Shown here piece by piece: positions 54,418 through 64,000 of a DNA stretch of 64,000 nt; the first letter of the stretch is position 1; each line of letters starts with the position of its first letter. Where the stretch lies: positions 1,488,001 to 1,552,000 of the forward strand of contig NZ_CP016364.1 in assembly GCF_001888185.1 (NCBI RefSeq), given 5' to 3'. A model generated the notes under the pieces. That model was not told the DNA's origin and did not search any database. It saw nothing but the letters and a program-made list of their open reading frames with translations. Position numbers and translations under genes: made by a program. Origin of the DNA: Phaeobacter porticola. Lineage in GTDB: Bacteria > Pseudomonadota > Alphaproteobacteria > Rhodobacterales > Rhodobacteraceae.

Positions 54418-55905
54418 ATGGTTTCCCGCGTTATTCCGGTTCAGGCGTTTGACTTGGTGATATTTGGCGGCACCGGCGATCTGGCGCAGCGTAAGATTCT
54501 GCCCGCGCTGTATCGTCGCCACTGTGCGGGCCAGTTACCCGATACCGCACGTATCATTGGTGCTGCGCGTGCCGAGCTGAGCCGCAGGGACTATCAGTCA
54601 CTGGTGCGCGCAGCGTTGCAAGCGGGCGACATCTCGGCGGGCAAAGACGCTGCCGGGGGGCAGGTCGACAGTTTTCTGGCGCGGATTAACTATCTGGCAA
54701 TTGATGCGACTGAGGCCGAAGGCTGGCAGACGCTGGCCCAGACCCTTGGTCGTCCAACAGCGGATCGCGTCCGCGTGTTTTACTTCTCGGTCGGGCCTGC
54801 GCTGTTTGCGCCGTTGGCAGAGCAGATCTGGGCGCATGATCTGGCGGACGATCAGACCCGGATCGTTGTCGAAAAACCCTTTGGTCATGATCTGGCGTCA
54901 GCGAAGGCGCTAAACCGCACACTGGCCAGCCATTTTGATGAAAGCCAGATCTACAGAATTGACCATTATCTAGGCAAAGAGACCGTGCAGAACCTGATGG
55001 CCATCCGCTTTGGGAACATGCTGTTTGAACCGCTATGGAACAGTCAATATGTGGATCATATCCAAGTAACAGTGGCGGAAACGGTTGGTGTAGAGGGGCG
55101 TGCGTCGTATTATGATAAGTCAGGCGCGATGCGTGACATGGTGCAGAACCACCTGATGCAACTGCTGTGCCTGATCGCAATGGAACCGCCTGCGAAGTTC
55201 GATCCCGATGCTGTACGTGACGAAAAGCTGAAGGTGATCCGGGCGCTGGAGCCGGTGGAGCCACACCACATTGTGCGCGGTCAATACGCGCTGGCCCAGG
55301 AAGGGGCAGGGGGCGACGAGGACCAGTCCTACCGCGAAACCGTGGGGGATCCGCGCTCCTCCACCGAAAGCTATGTGGCGCTGAAGGCACATATCAGCAA
55401 TTGGCGTTGGGCGGGTACACCGTTCTACCTGCGCACTGGCAAGCGTCTGGTGGCGCGCTCCTCGGTGATCAATGTGTTCTTCAAGGACGCGCCGCATTCG
55501 ATTTTTGGCGCGGATGCAGGGCGTCATGCCAATCTGTTGACCATCCGATTGCAGCCGGACGAGGGGATCACCCTCAAGGTTACGATCAAGGAACCCGGCC
55601 CAGGCGGCATGCGCTTGATCGACGTGCCGCTGGACATGAGCTTTGCGCAGGCGCTGGGGGCGGATATCGACGATGCGCCTGATGCCTACGAACGGCTGAT
55701 CACCGATGTGATTAGGGGCAATCAGACGCTGTTCATGCGCGGCGACGAGGTTGAAGCGGCCTGGGCCTGGACAGACCCGATCATTGCGGGCTGGACATCG
55801 CGCGGGGATGTGCCAAAACCCTATGATAGCGGTAGCACCGGACCGGGGGACGCAGATCTTCTGATGCGGCGCGATCAGAGAGACTGGCAGGGGATCAACC
55901 CATGA
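54418..55905 (+). CDS. zwf: Glucose-6-phosphate 1-dehydrogenase
   Basis: First enzyme of the pentose phosphate and Entner-Doudoroff routes, 495 residues. The N-terminal nucleotide motif is FDLVIFGGTGDLAQRKILPALY, the active-site segment is YRIDHYLGKETVQN, and FYLRTGKRL follows in the C-terminal part. The start at 54418 has AAGAAGG upstream; a short upstream extension lacks homology. The stop overlaps the pgl start as ATGA. Roseobacters rely mainly on Entner-Doudoroff sugar breakdown, which this operon feeds. Confidence 0.96.
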   Translation: MVSRVIPVQAFDLVIFGGTGDLAQRKILPALYRRHCAGQLPDTARIIGAARAELSRRDYQSLVRAALQAGDISAGKDAAGGQVDSFLARINYLAIDATEAEGWQTLAQTLGRPTADRVRVFYFSVGPALFAPLAEQIWAHDLADDQTRIVVEKPFGHDLASAKALNRTLASHFDESQIYRIDHYLGKETVQNLMAIRFGNMLFEPLWNSQYVDHIQVTVAETVGVEGRASYYDKSGAMRDMVQNHLMQLLCLIAMEPPAKFDPDAVRDEKLKVIRALEPVEPHHIVRGQYALAQEGAGGDEDQSYRETVGDPRSSTESYVALKAHISNWRWAGTPFYLRTGKRLVARSSVINVFFKDAPHSIFGADAGRHANLLTIRLQPDEGITLKVTIKEPGPGGMRLIDVPLDMSFAQALGADIDDAPDAYERLITDVIRGNQTLFMRGDEVEAAWAWTDPIIAGWTSRGDVPKPYDSGSTGPGDADLLMRRDQRDWQGINP

Positions 55906-56573
55906 ACATAATCGAATACGCGGATCGCGACATGCTGGCCATTGATGTGGCCAATCAGCTTGCCGGGGATCTGAAGACCCATTTGCTGCACCATGACAGC
56001 GCTTCTTTTGCAGTGGCAGGCGGCACCACTCCGGCGCCGATCTTTGATGATCTCTGCGCTGCCGACATTGACTGGAAACGGGTCCGTCTGATGGCGACGG
56101 ACGAACGTTGGGTGCCGTCCGACAGCGAGCGCTCTAATGCCCGCATGATCCGTGAACGATTGCTGGTCAATCGGGCGGCGGCGGCGCAGTTCGTGCCGTT
56201 CCATATTCCGGCCCGCGCCCCAGAAGATGTGCTCGCAGAGATTGAGAGCCAACTGCAACCGGACCTGCCGCTTTCGGTCATTCTGCTGGGCATGGGCGAA
56301 GACATGCACACCGCGTCCTTGTTTCCGGGCGTTGCCGGATTGGCACAGGCCTTGGCCCCGGATGCGCCAGTGCTGGCCGTGATGCGGCCTGACAGCCAGC
56401 CAGAGCCGCGTGTCAGCCTGACAGCGCGGGTGTTGGATGCAGCGATTGCCAAACATCTGGTGATCTATGGTAATGCCAAACGCGAAGCGCTTGAACGGGC
56501 CAAATCTCTGCCCCCGGAAGAAGCGCCTATACAGGCTGTTTTGTCAGAAATGACAGTTCATTGGGCACCATAG
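55902..56573 (+). CDS. pgl: 6-Phosphogluconolactonase
   Basis: Hydrolyses 6-phosphogluconolactone, the product of Zwf. The 223 residues include FAVAGGTTPAPIFDDL, MATDERWVPSDSERSNARMI and VILLGMGEDMHTASLFPG, the characteristic DevB-type lactonase motifs. Translational coupling to zwf by ATGA overlap makes the pathway order obvious. The edd or pgi gene sometimes found next is absent; a thioesterase gene converges on it instead. Confidence 0.95.
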   Translation: MNIIEYADRDMLAIDVANQLAGDLKTHLLHHDSASFAVAGGTTPAPIFDDLCAADIDWKRVRLMATDERWVPSDSERSNARMIRERLLVNRAAAAQFVPFHIPARAPEDVLAEIESQLQPDLPLSVILLGMGEDMHTASLFPGVAGLAQALAPDAPVLAVMRPDSQPEPRVSLTARVLDAAIAKHLVIYGNAKREALERAKSLPPEEAPIQAVLSEMTVHWAP

Positions 56574-56607
56574 GTTATGTTGCCTGTTTGAGGCTGGCAG
56601 TTGTTGC

Positions 56608-57084
56608 CTAAGCTTCCGCAATCGCGCCGTCTCGGTCAATCAGGGCGGTGCGCAACGTTTCTGGCAGTGGATAGCCGGACTGACCGTCGGGGGTGCGCAG
56701 GACCATAACCCCGGTCATTGTGGCCCGCAGATCACCCGACCAGATTTGCTGTTCCATCACATAGGACGTGCGTCGGAACGACACCACCCGTGCCGTTGTG
56801 ATGTAATCCTCGTCCAGCACCATTTCCTTCACGTAGTGGACATTGGCATTGCGCAGCACATTGCGTGGGGTCGGCATGCCCTTGAAATGAAGGGCGAAAA
56901 ATTGGTTGTAGTAGGCGACGCGCAGGGTTTCAAACCAGCCCAAATAGGCCTTGTTGTTGACGTGGTGCAGGATGTCTAATTCAGAAAACCGTACCCGATC
57001 CGCAATCGCCAGGGGCTGCGGAATCTCTAGGCCATGCTGGCGCTGTATGTCGGGGCTGAGCGGGGTGTGAAACGATAGATCCAT
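56608..57084 (-). CDS. Acyl-CoA thioesterase, 4HBT hot-dog family
   Basis: Single-hot-dog-domain protein of about 158 residues. The FSELDILHHVNNKAYLGWFETLR segment carries the Asp-x-x-x-His-Val-Asn-Asn active-site pattern of YbgC/4-hydroxybenzoyl-CoA thioesterases. The acyl substrate is unknown. I chose the ATG at 57084; a TTG at 57120 is in frame, and neither has a strong ribosome site. The gene is convergent with pgl and lies about 140 bases downstream of the tRNA-Gly gene on the same strand. Confidence 0.85.
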   Translation of the reverse strand: MDLSFHTPLSPDIQRQHGLEIPQPLAIADRVRFSELDILHHVNNKAYLGWFETLRVAYYNQFFALHFKGMPTPRNVLRNANVHYVKEMVLDEDYITTARVVSFRRTSYVMEQQIWSGDLRATMTGVMVLRTPDGQSGYPLPETLRTALIDRDGAIAEA

Positions 57085-57222
57085 ACGCACTTGGTTAGGG
57101 CGAATGCGCCCGTCCTGCAAGCCAAGATCAGATGGTGTACTTTCAACACCTGCCTTGGAGCTGCAGTCGGATTACCGCGCAATCACAAAGCGATCAGCGG
57201 CTGTCTTAATGTAAGGAATGAA

Positions 57223-57296
57223 TGGAGCGGGTGAAGGGAATCGAACCCTCGTCACTTGCTTGGGAAGCAAATGCTCTACCATTGAGCTACACCCGC
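57223..57296 (-). tRNA. tRNA-Gly, anticodon CCC
   Basis: Read on the minus strand, the acceptor arms GCGGGTG (57290-57296) and CACCCGC (57227-57233) pair fully. The D arm GCTCAATGGTAGAGC, anticodon loop TTCCCAA with anticodon CCC, and T arm AGGGTTCGATTCCCT are all present, and the 3' CCA is encoded. It borders a stretch of element debris on its 5' side. Confidence 0.97.
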
Positions 57297-57560
57297 GTTG
57301 CTATTTGAGATACTATCTAGGCGTCATGCCTGCAAGCCGAAATTACCGAACGGACAGAATTCTAACACTAAAACAAAAGAGGAACACGGTTAGGAAGCGT
57401 TAACCCGTTCAAGCGATGTTGGATGGGATTCGACGGCGAAGCGGGCCTTCATTTCGGCTCATGTCAGCGCGACTTTCGCTACGTTCTCGCACCACTAGGT
57501 TTCGCTGGTCAAGCTGTGCCACCGTCGATGTGTTGCGGAAAAAAACGGCGAGGGGCAGTT

Positions 57561-57725
57561 ATGTCACGACCAATCGGAGTTGATCTGTTTGCAGGCTCGG
57601 GCGGTATGAGTCTCGGCTTTGAGAAAGCTGGGTTCGATGTTGTCGCAGCGGTTGAGCTTGATCCTGTTCATGCCGCCGCCCGTAAATTCAATTTCCCTGA
57701 TTGCTCCGGTATGTGGAAGGCATAG
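57561..57725 (+). pseudogene. Truncated DNA cytosine-5 methyltransferase (N-terminal stump)
   Basis: A 54-residue frame that begins MSRPIGVDLFAGSGGMSLGF and continues to FNFPDCSG, the SAM-binding motif I and following region of C5 DNA methyltransferases. It ends at a stop after about 54 of an expected 350 or more residues, and no later motif (PCQ, ENV) appears downstream. A GAGGGG ribosome site precedes the ATG, so the stump might still be translated. The 264 bases between the tRNA and this start hold nothing that I recognise. It is interpreted as a deletion remnant of a restriction-modification or island methylase. Confidence 0.8.
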
Positions 57726-57819
57726 CCGCTCAGTCTCCGGTTGCGTGGCTCCCCGGATAGGACCGTATAACTGAGTTATGGCAGCATTGCTGTCCTACTT
57801 GGCAGCGGAGTCCAGAACC

Positions 57820-58320
57820 ATGACCAAACAAGAAATTGCTCTCGAACTGAAAGCCCACGGTGTCACGCTGATCGCATGTCAGATCAAGAAGGCACCGAAA
57901 GTCGACCTCGCCACGATGTTGGAGAAGGCCAAGAAATTGAGCGTCGTCGCGCTGCCGAAGAAAGCACGCGTGCTTCCTGACCGGGTGATTGTCGAACCCG
58001 CGACCGACCTGTCCAACGTCAAGCCGACGCGGGACGCGCTAGATTGCGGACAGCCTGCGCAAGTTCCGTGTAGGCCATTTGCGGGATGCGCTCCGCTCGC
58101 ACGATCTCGCGACAACGTGGCCCGAGGCCCCCAGATTCATGCGCGTCGTTTTGCCGTGCACGTCCTTCTGGTAAGAGAAGGTCTTCTTCGCCTTGCCTAT
58201 AAACAGGCCGAAACCTTTGATCTCGGTGCCCCAAAGTTTTGCGTTCGGTGGGGCATTCTTGCAGGCGGCGTCAATGAGCTTCAAGCGTTCAGTTGGCATC
58301 TTCGTTGTCCCATTTTGTAG
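57820..58320 (+). CDS. Unrecognised ORF in tRNA-linked debris
   Basis: Open frame of 166 residues. The first 70 or so (MTKQEIALELKAHGVTLIAC, then KAPKVDLATMLEKAKKLSVV) are Lys- and Leu-rich and look like a genuine small protein or the start of one. The remainder is read antisense to an integrase fragment and is low-complexity in character, so it probably results from a deletion junction near 58030. A GGAG site lies 8 bases before the ATG. Expression and function are unknown, and a pseudogene is as likely as a gene. Confidence 0.35.
   Translation: MTKQEIALELKAHGVTLIACQIKKAPKVDLATMLEKAKKLSVVALPKKARVLPDRVIVEPATDLSNVKPTRDALDCGQPAQVPCRPFAGCAPLARSRDNVARGPQIHARRFAVHVLLVREGLLRLAYKQAETFDLGAPKFCVRWGILAGGVNELQAFSWHLRCPIL
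58039..58299 (-). pseudogene. Integrase N-terminal fragment
   Basis: The frame starting MPTERLKLIDAACKNAPPNA and continuing LWGTEIKGFGLFIGKAKKTF and VHGKTTRMNLG resembles the Arm-type DNA-binding N-terminus of tyrosine recombinases. After MNLG the similarity fades, apparently through a frameshift near 58130, and the catalytic domain with its Arg-His-Arg-Tyr residues is missing. Its position 740 bases from a tRNA gene supports an integrative-element remnant. The next 250 bases, up to the RACo-like gene, contain no recognisable gene. Confidence 0.65.
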
Positions 58321-58552
58321 TGAATCTGTAGGCAGCACATTGCAACGCGATATAACGCGCTGGGACAACGTTGCGGCGCTTTATGAAGCAAATTCAACCA
58401 CTTTGGTAAGTTCTCGAACAGGCCGGTACGGAACTTTTATGTTTGGGAAGCTGCCGTGATACCTTTTCACCATACCCGCGCCATTGACGTGCTGAGTATT
58501 CAATTCGCCGGGGGGATCAAGCGGACAACGCGACCCGTCCCGGCAAAAAAAC

Positions 58553-60649
58553 TCAGCCGCGCCGCCGCCGCCGTGGTCGGCCTCCATCCCTGCTGCCATC
58601 GCCACCACCGGTGTTAAAGTTCACATCTGGAAGCGAGACGATCGTGTTGAGGATCGGGAAGGGTTCCGCTGAATTGGGAATGGCGGAGGCATTTACGAAA
58701 TGTTCTTGAAAGCGGGGCTCGACCGCAGTTTCGATTTTTTCGATTTGCTGTACGGTGGCCTCGATTTCGGCGCGGGCCGTTGTGTTCAGCAGCGCAATGC
58801 GTGCGCCAGTACCAGCCGCATTGCCCGCACTTGTCACCTTGTCCAGCGGGCAGTCGGGGATCATGCCCAGCACCATGGCGTGTTTGGATGAGATATGTGC
58901 GCCAAAGGCACCTGCCAGAACCACGCGATCAACCTTGTCGACACCGAATTTATCCATAAGCAAGCGCGCACCAGAGTACAGTGCAGCCTTGGCCATCTGG
59001 ATGGCGCGGATGTCGGGGTTGGTGACAGTGATCGTTGGTCCTCCTTCGGCAGATCCATCCCAAAGCAGATAGGAATTGGTACGCCCGTCCTGGATGCAGC
59101 GCGCCGTACCTGTTTGTTCAGCAGACCCGATAAGTCCCGAGGCATCCAGAAGACCCGCCAGACGCAGTTCTGCAATTGCCTCGATAATGCCGGATCCGCA
59201 GATTCCGGTGATGCCTGTGGTGGCAATCGCCTCGTCAAATCTATCCTCGTCGGACCAAAGTTCGGATCCGATAACGCGGAAGCGCGGTTCCTTAGTGACG
59301 GGATCAATCTCGACCCGCTCGATGGCGCCGGGGGCGGCGCGCTGGCCGCTGGAAATCTGCGCGCCTTCAAAAGCGGGACCAGTGGGAGAGGAGCACGCCA
59401 GCACTTTATCCTTGTTGCCAAGCAGGATTTCGGCGTTGGTGCCAACATCGACCACCAGCATCAGGTCATCGGATTTGTCTGGCGCCTCCGACAATGCCAC
59501 AGCCGCAGCATCCGCGCCCACGTGACCGGCGATGCAGGGCAGCAGGTAGACACGGGCAGCGGGATGGATATTCAAATCCAGCTCAACTGCGCGCAGATTC
59601 ATGGCATCCGATGTTGCCAGCGCAAAGGGGGCCTGACCCAGTTCAAACGGATCAATGCCCAGGAACAGATGGTGCATGACAGGGTTGCAGACGAACACAG
59701 CATCGACGATCAACGCCTTGTCAATATCGGCCTCGGACGCGATCTGGGTGAACAAGTCGTTCATCCCTTCGCGGACCGCGCGGGTCATTTCCTGATCGCC
59801 ACCTGTGTTCATCATAGCATAGCTGACCCGGCTCATCAGGTCTTCGCCAAATCGGATTTGCGGGTTCATGATACCGGAAGAGGCAACAACCTCGCCGGTT
59901 TTCAGATCGCACAGATGTGCCGCGATTGTTGTAGATCCAAGATCAACAGCAAGACCATAAACGGTTCCATCGTAGTAACCGGGCCAGACATGCATGATCT
60001 TTGGCGACTGGCTGTTGCTACCTAAATGGACGGCGACGGTGGCGGTCCATTTCCCCTTGCGCAGCGCTGGCTGTAGCAGCTGCAGTATGCGCAGATCGGT
60101 TTTGACATCCCTAAGCTGCCATTGTTCCTCTAGCGCTGTGACAAGCCGTTCCAGATCACCTGACGGCTTGTGCATGTCTGGTTCTTCCACCTCGACATAA
60201 TAGAGCCTTGTGGAAGGATTCATGGTGATGTCGCGTACTTCGGCACGTTTGCGCACCACCTGACGGTGTACCTGACTTTCTGGCGGGACGTCGATCACCA
60301 CATCGCCCTGCACCTGTGCCTGACATCCCAGGCGGCGTCCATCAATCAGACCGCGTTTGTCTTTATAGCGCTGTTCGACCTTATTCCAATCGGTCAGCGC
60401 ATCCTCAGCAACGGTGACGCCATGTTTGGAGAATTCGCCATAAGACGGTGTGATCTGACATTTGGAGCAGATGCCACGCCCCCCGCAGACTGAATCCAGA
60501 TCCACACCCAGCTGACGCGCGGCGGTCAGTACCGGTGTGCCAACCGGAAACCGCCCGCGTTTGCCAGACGGGGTAAAGACCACAAGTGGATCATTTGCGG
60601 GATGAGTTGCGGTCTCGGTAGAGATCTCGGAGACGGGATCGTTTGCCAT
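58553..60649 (-). CDS. RACo-type ASKHA protein: [2Fe-2S] domain plus corrinoid-activator ATPase fold
   Basis: Protein of 698 residues. Residues about 20-115 form a plant-type ferredoxin domain with Cys55, Cys61, Cys64 and Cys109. The C-terminal part (about 225-640) is an ASKHA nucleotide-binding domain of the DUF4445 type, with YGLAVDLGSTTIAAHLCDL, LMLVVDVGTNAEILLGN and a C-terminal VVLAGAFGAHISSKHA. Such proteins reductively activate cobalamin-dependent methyltransferases. The C-terminus ends in Gly- and Arg-rich GGRPRRRRRG. No corrinoid protein or methyltransferase gene lies within the window. The start at 60649 was chosen for homology. Confidence 0.88.
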   Translation of the reverse strand: MANDPVSEISTETATHPANDPLVVFTPSGKRGRFPVGTPVLTAARQLGVDLDSVCGGRGICSKCQITPSYGEFSKHGVTVAEDALTDWNKVEQRYKDKRGLIDGRRLGCQAQVQGDVVIDVPPESQVHRQVVRKRAEVRDITMNPSTRLYYVEVEEPDMHKPSGDLERLVTALEEQWQLRDVKTDLRILQLLQPALRKGKWTATVAVHLGSNSQSPKIMHVWPGYYDGTVYGLAVDLGSTTIAAHLCDLKTGEVVASSGIMNPQIRFGEDLMSRVSYAMMNTGGDQEMTRAVREGMNDLFTQIASEADIDKALIVDAVFVCNPVMHHLFLGIDPFELGQAPFALATSDAMNLRAVELDLNIHPAARVYLLPCIAGHVGADAAAVALSEAPDKSDDLMLVVDVGTNAEILLGNKDKVLACSSPTGPAFEGAQISSGQRAAPGAIERVEIDPVTKEPRFRVIGSELWSDEDRFDEAIATTGITGICGSGIIEAIAELRLAGLLDASGLIGSAEQTGTARCIQDGRTNSYLLWDGSAEGGPTITVTNPDIRAIQMAKAALYSGARLLMDKFGVDKVDRVVLAGAFGAHISSKHAMVLGMIPDCPLDKVTSAGNAAGTGARIALLNTTARAEIEATVQQIEKIETAVEPRFQEHFVNASAIPNSAEPFPILNTIVSLPDVNFNTGGGDGSRDGGRPRRRRRG

Positions 60650-60809
60650 GCCTGTACCTATCTTGCTTGCGCGGTTTGGGCGGAGCATATGGCGTTTTTT
60701 CTGCGAGGGAAGGCGGCCCGCGTCATTTTACAGTCTTACGGCGTCATTTCTGCATGGTCCTGATCTGCTGAGGGGCAAAACTGTCGTTTTAGGGGGCGAT
60801 AAAGGCGGC

Positions 60810-61985
60810 TTATTCTGAGGCGTCGCGATTTTCTGCGCTCCCTTCCGAGAGCCAGCGCAGGATGTCGGCGCGGTTCCCATCCAGCTTGGGCGCAGGGGCA
60901 CGAACGGGACTGTCGGGCAGGGTCGACAGTTTTACCGGATTGCCCGCCGCCTTGAACTGGGTTTCACACTCGGCGTCACAGACATCCACCACCATATTGC
61001 GGGCCAGTATCTGCGGATCCTGCATCACCTCTGCGATATTCTGAATGGCACCGGTGGGTACGCCCACGCGTTGCAACAGGTCGATCCAATGCTGGGCCGG
61101 GTTATCCAGCGTCACGGCTTCGATCAGGCGTTTCAGCAGGCGCGCATTTTCGCAACGGGCGAGGTTGGTGGCGAACCTTGGATCTTGGGCCAAAGGCAAC
61201 CGAAGCGCCTGGCAAAGCGTGGCAAACAGCGCGTCATTGCCTGCCGCGATCACAAACAGGCCATCGGCGGCGTGAAAGGTTTCAAACGGGGTGATGGATG
61301 GATGCCGTGCCCCGGACGGGCGTGGTGGTTCACCGGTGACAGAGGTGATCGCAATTGCATGTTCCAGTAACGCCAACTGACTGTCGAGCATGGCAATATC
61401 CACCTTTTGCCCGTCCGCACCCATCTGTACGGCATAAAGCGCGGCCAAGACGCCCTGACAGAGAAACATGCCTGCCGCGATATCGCCAATTGAGGCACCG
61501 ACGCGGACCGGATCGCGGTCTCGCTCCCCAGTGATCGACATGACGCCACCACGCGCCTGCACCACCATGTCGTAGGCCGGGCGCAACCGGTCCGGCCCGG
61601 TGTGGCCAAAGCCGGAAACCGCGCCATAGACCAGCTTGGGAAATCGCGTATGCAGCGCCTCCCAACCATAACCCAATCGCTCCATCACGCCGGGGCGAAA
61701 ATTCTCCAGCACGACATGGGCGCGGGCCAGAAGCTGGTCAAAGACCAGCCTGTCTTCTTCGCCCCTCAGGTCCAGCGCGATGCTTTCTTTGCCGTGGTTG
61801 ATGGCTGCGAAGTAAGCGCTTTCGCCCTTCTTGAAGGGCGGAAAGGCACGGGTATCATCACCTGTGCCAGGACGTTCCACCTTGATCACGCGGGCACCTA
61901 GGTCCCGCAGCGTCATGGATGCATATGGCCCCGCCAGTACGTGGGTGAGGTCAAGGACAACAATGTCGGACAGGGGAGGTTTCAT
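60810..61985 (-). CDS. Class III CoA-transferase (CaiB/BaiF family)
   Basis: Formyl-CoA transferase-like enzyme of 391 residues. The N-terminus VVLDLTHVLAGPYASMTLRDLGA and the catalytic Asp168 in RVGASIGDIAAG are diagnostic. These enzymes move CoA between carboxylic acids such as formate/oxalate, carnitine or succinate; the pair here cannot be named. It lies 160 bases upstream of the RACo-like gene on the same strand, so co-transcription is possible. The next gene upstream, guaB, is divergent. Confidence 0.92.
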   Translation of the reverse strand: MKPPLSDIVVLDLTHVLAGPYASMTLRDLGARVIKVERPGTGDDTRAFPPFKKGESAYFAAINHGKESIALDLRGEEDRLVFDQLLARAHVVLENFRPGVMERLGYGWEALHTRFPKLVYGAVSGFGHTGPDRLRPAYDMVVQARGGVMSITGERDRDPVRVGASIGDIAAGMFLCQGVLAALYAVQMGADGQKVDIAMLDSQLALLEHAIAITSVTGEPPRPSGARHPSITPFETFHAADGLFVIAAGNDALFATLCQALRLPLAQDPRFATNLARCENARLLKRLIEAVTLDNPAQHWIDLLQRVGVPTGAIQNIAEVMQDPQILARNMVVDVCDAECETQFKAAGNPVKLSTLPDSPVRAPAPKLDGNRADILRWLSEGSAENRDASE

Positions 61986-62233
61986 CGCAGGCTCCTGTGA
62001 GATCTATTCGCAGGCCCTTGTTGGTGCATCACAAATGAACCTGCTTTGATGCAGATCAGGCGTGATGCCGATAATAGCCGATAGCGCGTGTTGCTTCAGT
62101 GACGGCGATCCGGAGTATGTTCTTACCGGTAAATCACACGCTATTCGGTGGCTTTTTTCCGGTTCGGCCTCTTTTACCCCACGGGCTTCTGTGCCATAGG
62201 GTCATCGCCAAACGGGGTTATGCATGGGGATGA

Positions 62234-63685
<1,452 letters not shown>

Positions 63686-63698
63686 GCTGTAAAAATAA

Positions 63699-63733
63699 GG
63701 TGCTTCTGGGTTTTCTCTGGAGCGCCATTTTTT
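63699..63733 (+). terminator. guaB terminator
   Basis: GGTGCTTC pairs with GAGCGCC-type sequence through an imperfect stem with two GU pairs and one mismatch, followed by ATTTTTT (63727-63733). It is a reasonable intrinsic terminator. Confidence 0.75.
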
Positions 63734-63761
63734 CCAAATATCAGGAAGTATCGTCCAGTTC

Positions 63762-63800
63762 AGATGCAATGTAGATGCATGGACTTATGTGTTAGATGCA
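63762..63800 (+). repeat. Three phased copies of AGATGCA
   Basis: AGATGCA occurs at 63762-63768, 63773-63779 and 63794-63800, starting 11 and then 21 bases apart, near one and two helix turns. No confident gene follows within the window. The rest of the tail, to 64000, holds hairpin-prone sequence and a weak GIY-YIG-like reading frame from about 63879. Confidence 0.5.
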
Positions 63801-64000
63801 GTCTTCAACGCCGGATCCCCAGGACCAACCCGTCGCAATCGCCACATAGCCAGCCTCAGTAAGATTCCTGGTCGGCGGGTGCGATTGTATTTGTTAGCTG
63901 TGGCGACCAGGCGGCCGTATGTGTGCGGTGTCACCGGCCCTCTAAACATTCGGATTGCCCTTAAATCTCCTCTCGACATGCTGCAGTTCCTGGTGTGCTG

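Noticed and set aside
58895..60025. 376-codon frame antisense to the RACo-like gene
   Set aside because: No homology seen; the opposite strand encodes a complete, well-supported protein.
63785..63979. 64-codon minus-strand ORF at the window end
   Set aside because: No ribosome site or homology; its length is unremarkable for this base composition.

Overview
The window looks like chromosome of a marine alphaproteobacterium of the Roseobacter group (Rhodobacteraceae sensu lato). The reasons are the gene order dusB-ntrB-ntrC-ntrY-ntrX-trkA-trkH-hfq-hflX, the fused ispDF, an NtrC without the GAFTGA loop, a Usg-family protein, moderately high GC, and many ATGA start/stop overlaps. No rRNA operon, CRISPR array, intact prophage or intact insertion sequence was seen. 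Most of the window is housekeeping DNA; accessory character is limited to roughly 30-46 kb and 57.3-58.5 kb. I did not find a clear, wholly new defence or biosynthetic system.

Layout. 0-7.5 kb: lipoate synthase with a coupled M20 amidohydrolase, an RcnB-like periplasmic protein, hpt, a START-domain RatA/Coq10 protein, an ammonium transporter without glnK, and the tightly overlapped operon ispDF-pgpA-cinA. 7.7-20.3 kb: the nitrogen and potassium block dusB-ntrBC-ntrYX, a small antisense lipoprotein, trkAH, hfq-hflX. 20.3-30 kb: a penicillin-acylase-like Ntn hydrolase, a beta-hydroxyacid dehydrogenase, a Tat-type SYLF lipoprotein, hemB, a small membrane protein and mfd.

30-46 kb is more accessory. 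It holds a Bcr/CflA exporter with an upstream inverted repeat; an acyl-CoA ligase plus DsbA-like pair divergent from an XRE-cupin regulator, with two inverted repeats between them; an arsenic operon (ArsR-ArsC fusion, second ArsC, aquaporin) whose promoter carries a perfect 28-bp palindrome over the start codon; an orphan YejA-like binding protein; a candidate small RNA; bdhA with a patatin-like protein; a DUF502 protein; the pseudouridine pair psuK-psuG; and a DUF4198 protein divergent from a HupE/UreJ-type membrane protein with nearly superposed start codons.

46-57 kb returns to housekeeping: thiE, trmJ, ctaA, M32 carboxypeptidase, DUF6614, gyrA, usg, zwf-pgl, a thioesterase and tRNA-Gly(CCC). 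Beside the tRNA lies about 1.2 kb of debris: a 54-residue stump of a DNA cytosine methyltransferase, an unrecognised ORF and an integrase N-terminus. This looks like the scar of an integrative element. 58.5-63.7 kb holds a RACo-type corrinoid-activator-like ASKHA protein without visible methyltransferase partners, a class III CoA-transferase and guaB. The last 300 bases contain the guaB terminator, a phased heptamer repeat and a possible decayed GIY-YIG fragment running off the end.

Coordinates for genes include the stop codon. Where I moved a start from the longest open frame, the reason is stated.
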